Source: Nageia nagi
Taxonomy: Eukaryota > Pinophyta
Direction: 5' to 3'
Assembly (NCBI GenBank): GCA_050084985.1
Contig: JBITNC010000001.1
Location: 100,440,001-100,504,000, forward strand
Length of the DNA: 64,000 nt
Shown here: positions 60,982-64,000 of the stretch, in pieces
How positions within the stretch are numbered: position 1 is the first letter of the stretch
Layout of the letters: each line of letters begins with the position of its first letter
Notes under the pieces: generated by a model
Seen by the model: only the letters and a program-made list of their open reading frames with translations
Told to the model about the DNA's origin: nothing
Databases searched by the model: none
Translations under genes and position numbers: made by a program

Positions 60982-61737
60982 ACCTCATAAGAAATATAAA
61001 TTGTATTTGCAGATAAAAGGAGTATAGATAGGTGACTAGTATTTGATGAAAAATAGAACCATTATTTTGATTTATGGATTCTCATCCACTCCACTAATCT
61101 TATCCATATAAGTTACCAAACACATCTATGCACTAGAATGTGATAGGCATATTGATCAAAGGAATCATCATAGGGAAGACATTTAAAAGGATTTTTAAAA
61201 TACCCCTATGTAATCTTATCAGTGACTTGGTTATGGGATAAGTCTATGCCAACATAAAAGAGTATATGGTTGAAGAATCCAATTTGTATACCATGGACAT
61301 TCCATGGTCCTATTATGATAGGGTAGGGAATATTGCCTAGTAGTTAAGGGGAACAACAAGCCTCCAAGATTTAATCATGATGTAAGGCCATATTTAGATC
61401 AATTCACTAGCATGATAGATGAATATGTTGAACTTGTTTAATACTTTGACTTTCATCCAATCATTAAATCTTGGATGAAATTGTTATGTTCTTAAAAATG
61501 ATAAAAATGTTTGATTGGTCAAATATAATAAGTGAAAACCAAAATTATTAGAGCATCAAGTCAGAGTGATGAGCAGCTTGACTATGAAGGAGTGTTGCAA
61601 ATGGGCATTGTGTCAATTTAAGGCACACTAATGGAGAATCAACTAAAGCCCATAATTATTGAATATCTTATGGATGAAGCATTAACCTATGACCAAATAG
61701 CACACTATAGACCCTAATATTGCATTCAGGGGGAATG
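60982..61737 (+). pseudogene. Continuation of the unidentified relic 3' of Gypsy-A
   Basis: Picks up after Gypsy-C. Readable fragments are GIIIGKTFKRIFKIPLCNLI (~61156-61215), EYMVEESNLYTMDIPWSYYD (~61261-61320) and VRPYLDQFTSMIDEYVEL (~61382-61435). Family unknown. It ends in cagggggaatg, which has the look of a polypurine tract immediately before the LTR at 61738. Confidence 0.45.
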
Positions 61738-62545
61738 TTGGAACAAATAATAATATATTTTATCTTTATGTAAATATCTATTTAATCCACTTAGATACTT
61801 AAAAGTATTCCTAAAAACCATTTAAATAAGTATTTAGTGAATTAAATATTGAAACTTCTACTACACTCATTCCATATGTGACTATGTTTATCCCTTGGAT
61901 TATGGCATTCCCCTTGGGTAAAAGGGTGAGACAAAGTGAGATTTTTGCCTATAAATTACGGGCTCTCTTCAAGAATTGTTCACTCTAGTTTGAAGCATTG
62001 TACTGCTCTTAGTATGAAGAAGGATAGAAGGATAGAATGCTAGTGTTGTAGGAGAGTCTTGTAAGTCTTGAGAAGAAATAGAATATAGCTTAGAGTAAAT
62101 TAATCTCTTGATAGAGAGGAACCACTATGTACCCTTGTCTCTCTCTTTGTATGTGTGTTATTTAGATTTTGTTCACTTGAGTTGAAATTAGGAGGATATA
62201 TCCAAGATAATCTTTGGGCGTAGGAGACTTTATCTCCTTTCATCTTATAAGAATTTTAAAACTTGATTTATCTAGTATCTTAATGTGGATTGGATATTTT
62301 GAATTGCATATTTGTAACCATGTTAGTTATTTTGTGATATTTTAATATTACATACATTATATATTGACCTAACTATTAATTATCACTTTGAAGATAAATG
62401 TGAAACTTGAATTTATTATATGCATGTGTCATTTTCATGTCTGGTATTGGTTGTTGTTGACTTCTTCAATGTGTTTCAAGTTTTGAGTTATCAATGAGGA
62501 TCTTCAAGAATAATAAATGATTTTAACCCTAATTCATTATATCTT
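61738..62545 (+). repeat. LTR, plus orientation, TGTTGGAA family
   Basis: Begins tgttggaac and carries ggcattccccttgggtaaaagggtga and a direct match in layout to the minus-strand LTRs at 24.2 and 30.3 kb. A purine tract (agggggaa) lies immediately before it, so it could be the 3' LTR of Gypsy-A. The downstream word tcttcaatcagagctaaaa (~62548) weakly resembles a primer-binding site. The right boundary is uncertain. Confidence 0.55.
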
Positions 62546-62599
62546 CAATCAGAGCTAAAATATATTAATTAATGAAAGAAAGGTAAACTTATTAATTTG

Positions 62600-63337
62600 A
62601 GAGGTAAGTTCCTTGTTAAGTTGGAAAAAAACTTCCAATATTACAACTAGAGGAATTAATCTTGGTGGTTTTGGTAGTAATATGCCAATGAGTTGGTCCT
62701 TCTAAAATCATCAAGTTTCATGTGGCATTTCTGATCTGTAGCTTCCTATGGTTGAAAATAGGATGTGATTAGTCTAGGGACTAGTATGTTGAGGATATAT
62801 TAATGATGACCTTTTATTTGAGGTGGATGGCTTCTTAGATACAAAGTGTAAAGTAGTTTTGGTCTTCATAGTTCATCCATAATTTCAAAGTGTGGGCACC
62901 TTAGAATAAGTAATGAAATGAACCTCAAATTTCATAGTAGATGGAGCAAATGAATATGAAATGCTCTTCAATCTCTAGTTCCATGTTGTACAATTTGCAT
63001 GTATGTTGGCCTTTAAATATATGGTGGTTTATTTCAATACAAAGTTGGTGCGAGTATACCCTTATCTGTCCAAGAACAAAATGAATACCATAATATATGT
63101 GTAGCATAATATAGTCAATGATGACAAATATAGTACCATTCTCTAGTTTCATGTAAATATGAAGGTAATGCAGCTTTGATGAAATTGTTTTTTTTGTTCA
63201 ATCAATGTTGTCTTCATGTAGGTTGAGTAGATTTCCTTCCTGGTCCTTTTATTTATATCTTTAGTAGAAGGATTAGAGATCTTGTCTAAGATATAAGAGG
63301 GAGGTAGTTGTCTAATATATAGAACTATAGATTGCAA
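62600..63337 (-). pseudogene. RT-type C-terminal zinc-binding tail relic
   Basis: The minus-strand open stretch 63152-62925 reads LGQIRVYSHQLCIEINHH, then HTCKLYNMELEIEEHFIFIC and SIYYEI. This has the layout CxxC...E.EHF.F.C..Y seen in zinc-binding tails after some non-LTR reverse transcriptases, with Tyr replacing the second Cys. Downstream on the same strand (62900-62605), reading across stops, WMNYEDQNYFTLCI and SHPIF follow, which align with the relic at 10310-10660. An upstream minus frame (63337-63149) may be part of the same gene but has no recognisable motif. Confidence 0.5.
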
Positions 63338-64000
63338 GAGAGAGCTAAATTTTGAGTATAAACACCAATAAATAACTTTATTTGCAAGTTACATCAAGTA
63401 TGTGAGTGCTAAAAAAGGGCATCTCTTTGATTCAAGGTTTGTTGAAATTATATGATGCATCCTATTCAAGATATCAACGATATGAAATATTGCATGAAAT
63501 AACATAGGATAAAAGAATTTGTTATAGATATCAAAAAATGATATATTTTTGAAATGAATTGACTAATTTCATTGTATTTAATTTTTTAATAATATTACTT
63601 TTAAATGGATTAATTACATTATAAAAATGCTCAAAAATAATTATCAAAATAATCAAAAATAAATTAAAATCACTTGAGAGTCCAAAGAGAAGAATAAATC
63701 ACTTAAGAGCTAAATAAGGTGCAAAAGGGTATATCTAGATACTTAGTTTAAGTTATCAAGGGAACTATATATCTCAATGTTAAATTATAATTTCCTCTTT
63801 TAGCTCATTTTTTCAATTTGAAGACTTGTGATTTTGCCCCTAATTTGCTCCAAGATCCAAGTTAGGTTTTTGAAATATCACTTAAGGGTTTCAGGCTTTT
63901 TGAGGATTTCCTGCCACATCAAGCTCAAGATCTTCATGCTACATCCATTGGGGTAAACTAAAGTGGAGAATTATATATCATATTATAACATTATGTTATT
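63338..64000. other. AT-rich end of the window, no gene recognised
   Basis: No domain, LTR end or tandem repeat was recognised in the last ~660 bp. Confidence 0.4.

Noticed and set aside
55355-60986. Target-site duplication for Gypsy-C
   Set aside because: The flanking 5-mers aatct and acctc do not match; the element limits rest on the LTR ends instead.
1-64000. CRISPR arrays, bacterial operons, phage or toxin systems
   Set aside because: Nothing of the kind is seen; all recognisable coding sequence is plant PPR or retroelement derived.

Overview
This window is plant nuclear DNA, and its style points to a gymnosperm (conifer-like) genome. It is AT-rich and almost filled with decayed LTR retrotransposons and LINEs nested inside each other. 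It holds one intact-looking gene, an intronless DYW-type pentatricopeptide repeat (PPR) protein of the GYAQNG / QMQL-type PLS class abundant in land plants. The gymnosperm assignment is inference. Nothing prokaryotic, no CRISPR array and no rRNA or tRNA gene was recognised.

1-4.3 kb: unclassified repeats and the 3' end of a dead LINE. 4.34-9.75 kb: the PPR gene (986 aa) and a tandem, frameshifted partial copy that includes its 3' flank. The gene contains four near-identical 303-bp units. Its usual terminal Asp-Tyr-Trp has been replaced after an apparent one-base deletion, while the dead copy keeps the older frame. An antisense PPR relic with its own ~134-bp tandem structure lies at 23.0-23.35 kb.

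9.75-14.8 kb: a relic related to sequence at 62.6 kb, then a gag-only LTR element (11.22-13.90 kb). 14.8-22.2 kb: a satellite-like array of ~120-135-bp units split by a 6.3-kb LINE insertion with a 14-bp target-site duplication. Between its RT region and its 3' tail that insertion carries an unidentified ~450-codon coding relic.

24.2-30.85 kb: two related solo-type LTRs in minus orientation flank a complete Copia element (Copia-1, 25076-30195, 5-bp duplication ttatc).

30.9-62.5 kb: a nested stack. Gypsy-A (gag at ~31.3-32.7 kb, pol at ~49.6-54.0 kb) is split by Gypsy-B (32715-49629, duplication tatga). Gypsy-B is itself invaded by Copia-3 (to 40044, minus) and, inside its 3' LTR, by Copia-2 (43678-48955, minus, duplication attag). 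Downstream of the Gypsy-A integrase lies an unidentified coding relic, split by the minus-strand chromovirus Gypsy-C (55360-60981). A plus-strand LTR starts at 61738, and a zinc-finger RT-type tail (minus) lies at 62.6-63.3 kb.

No novel functional multi-gene system is evident. The best leads are the PPR end-of-gene frameshift and repeat expansion, the unidentified coding relics attached to the LINE and to Gypsy-A, the domain order of Gypsy-A, the 10-bp repeat in the Copia-2 LTRs, and recurrent transition-type loss of catalytic residues across independent elements.
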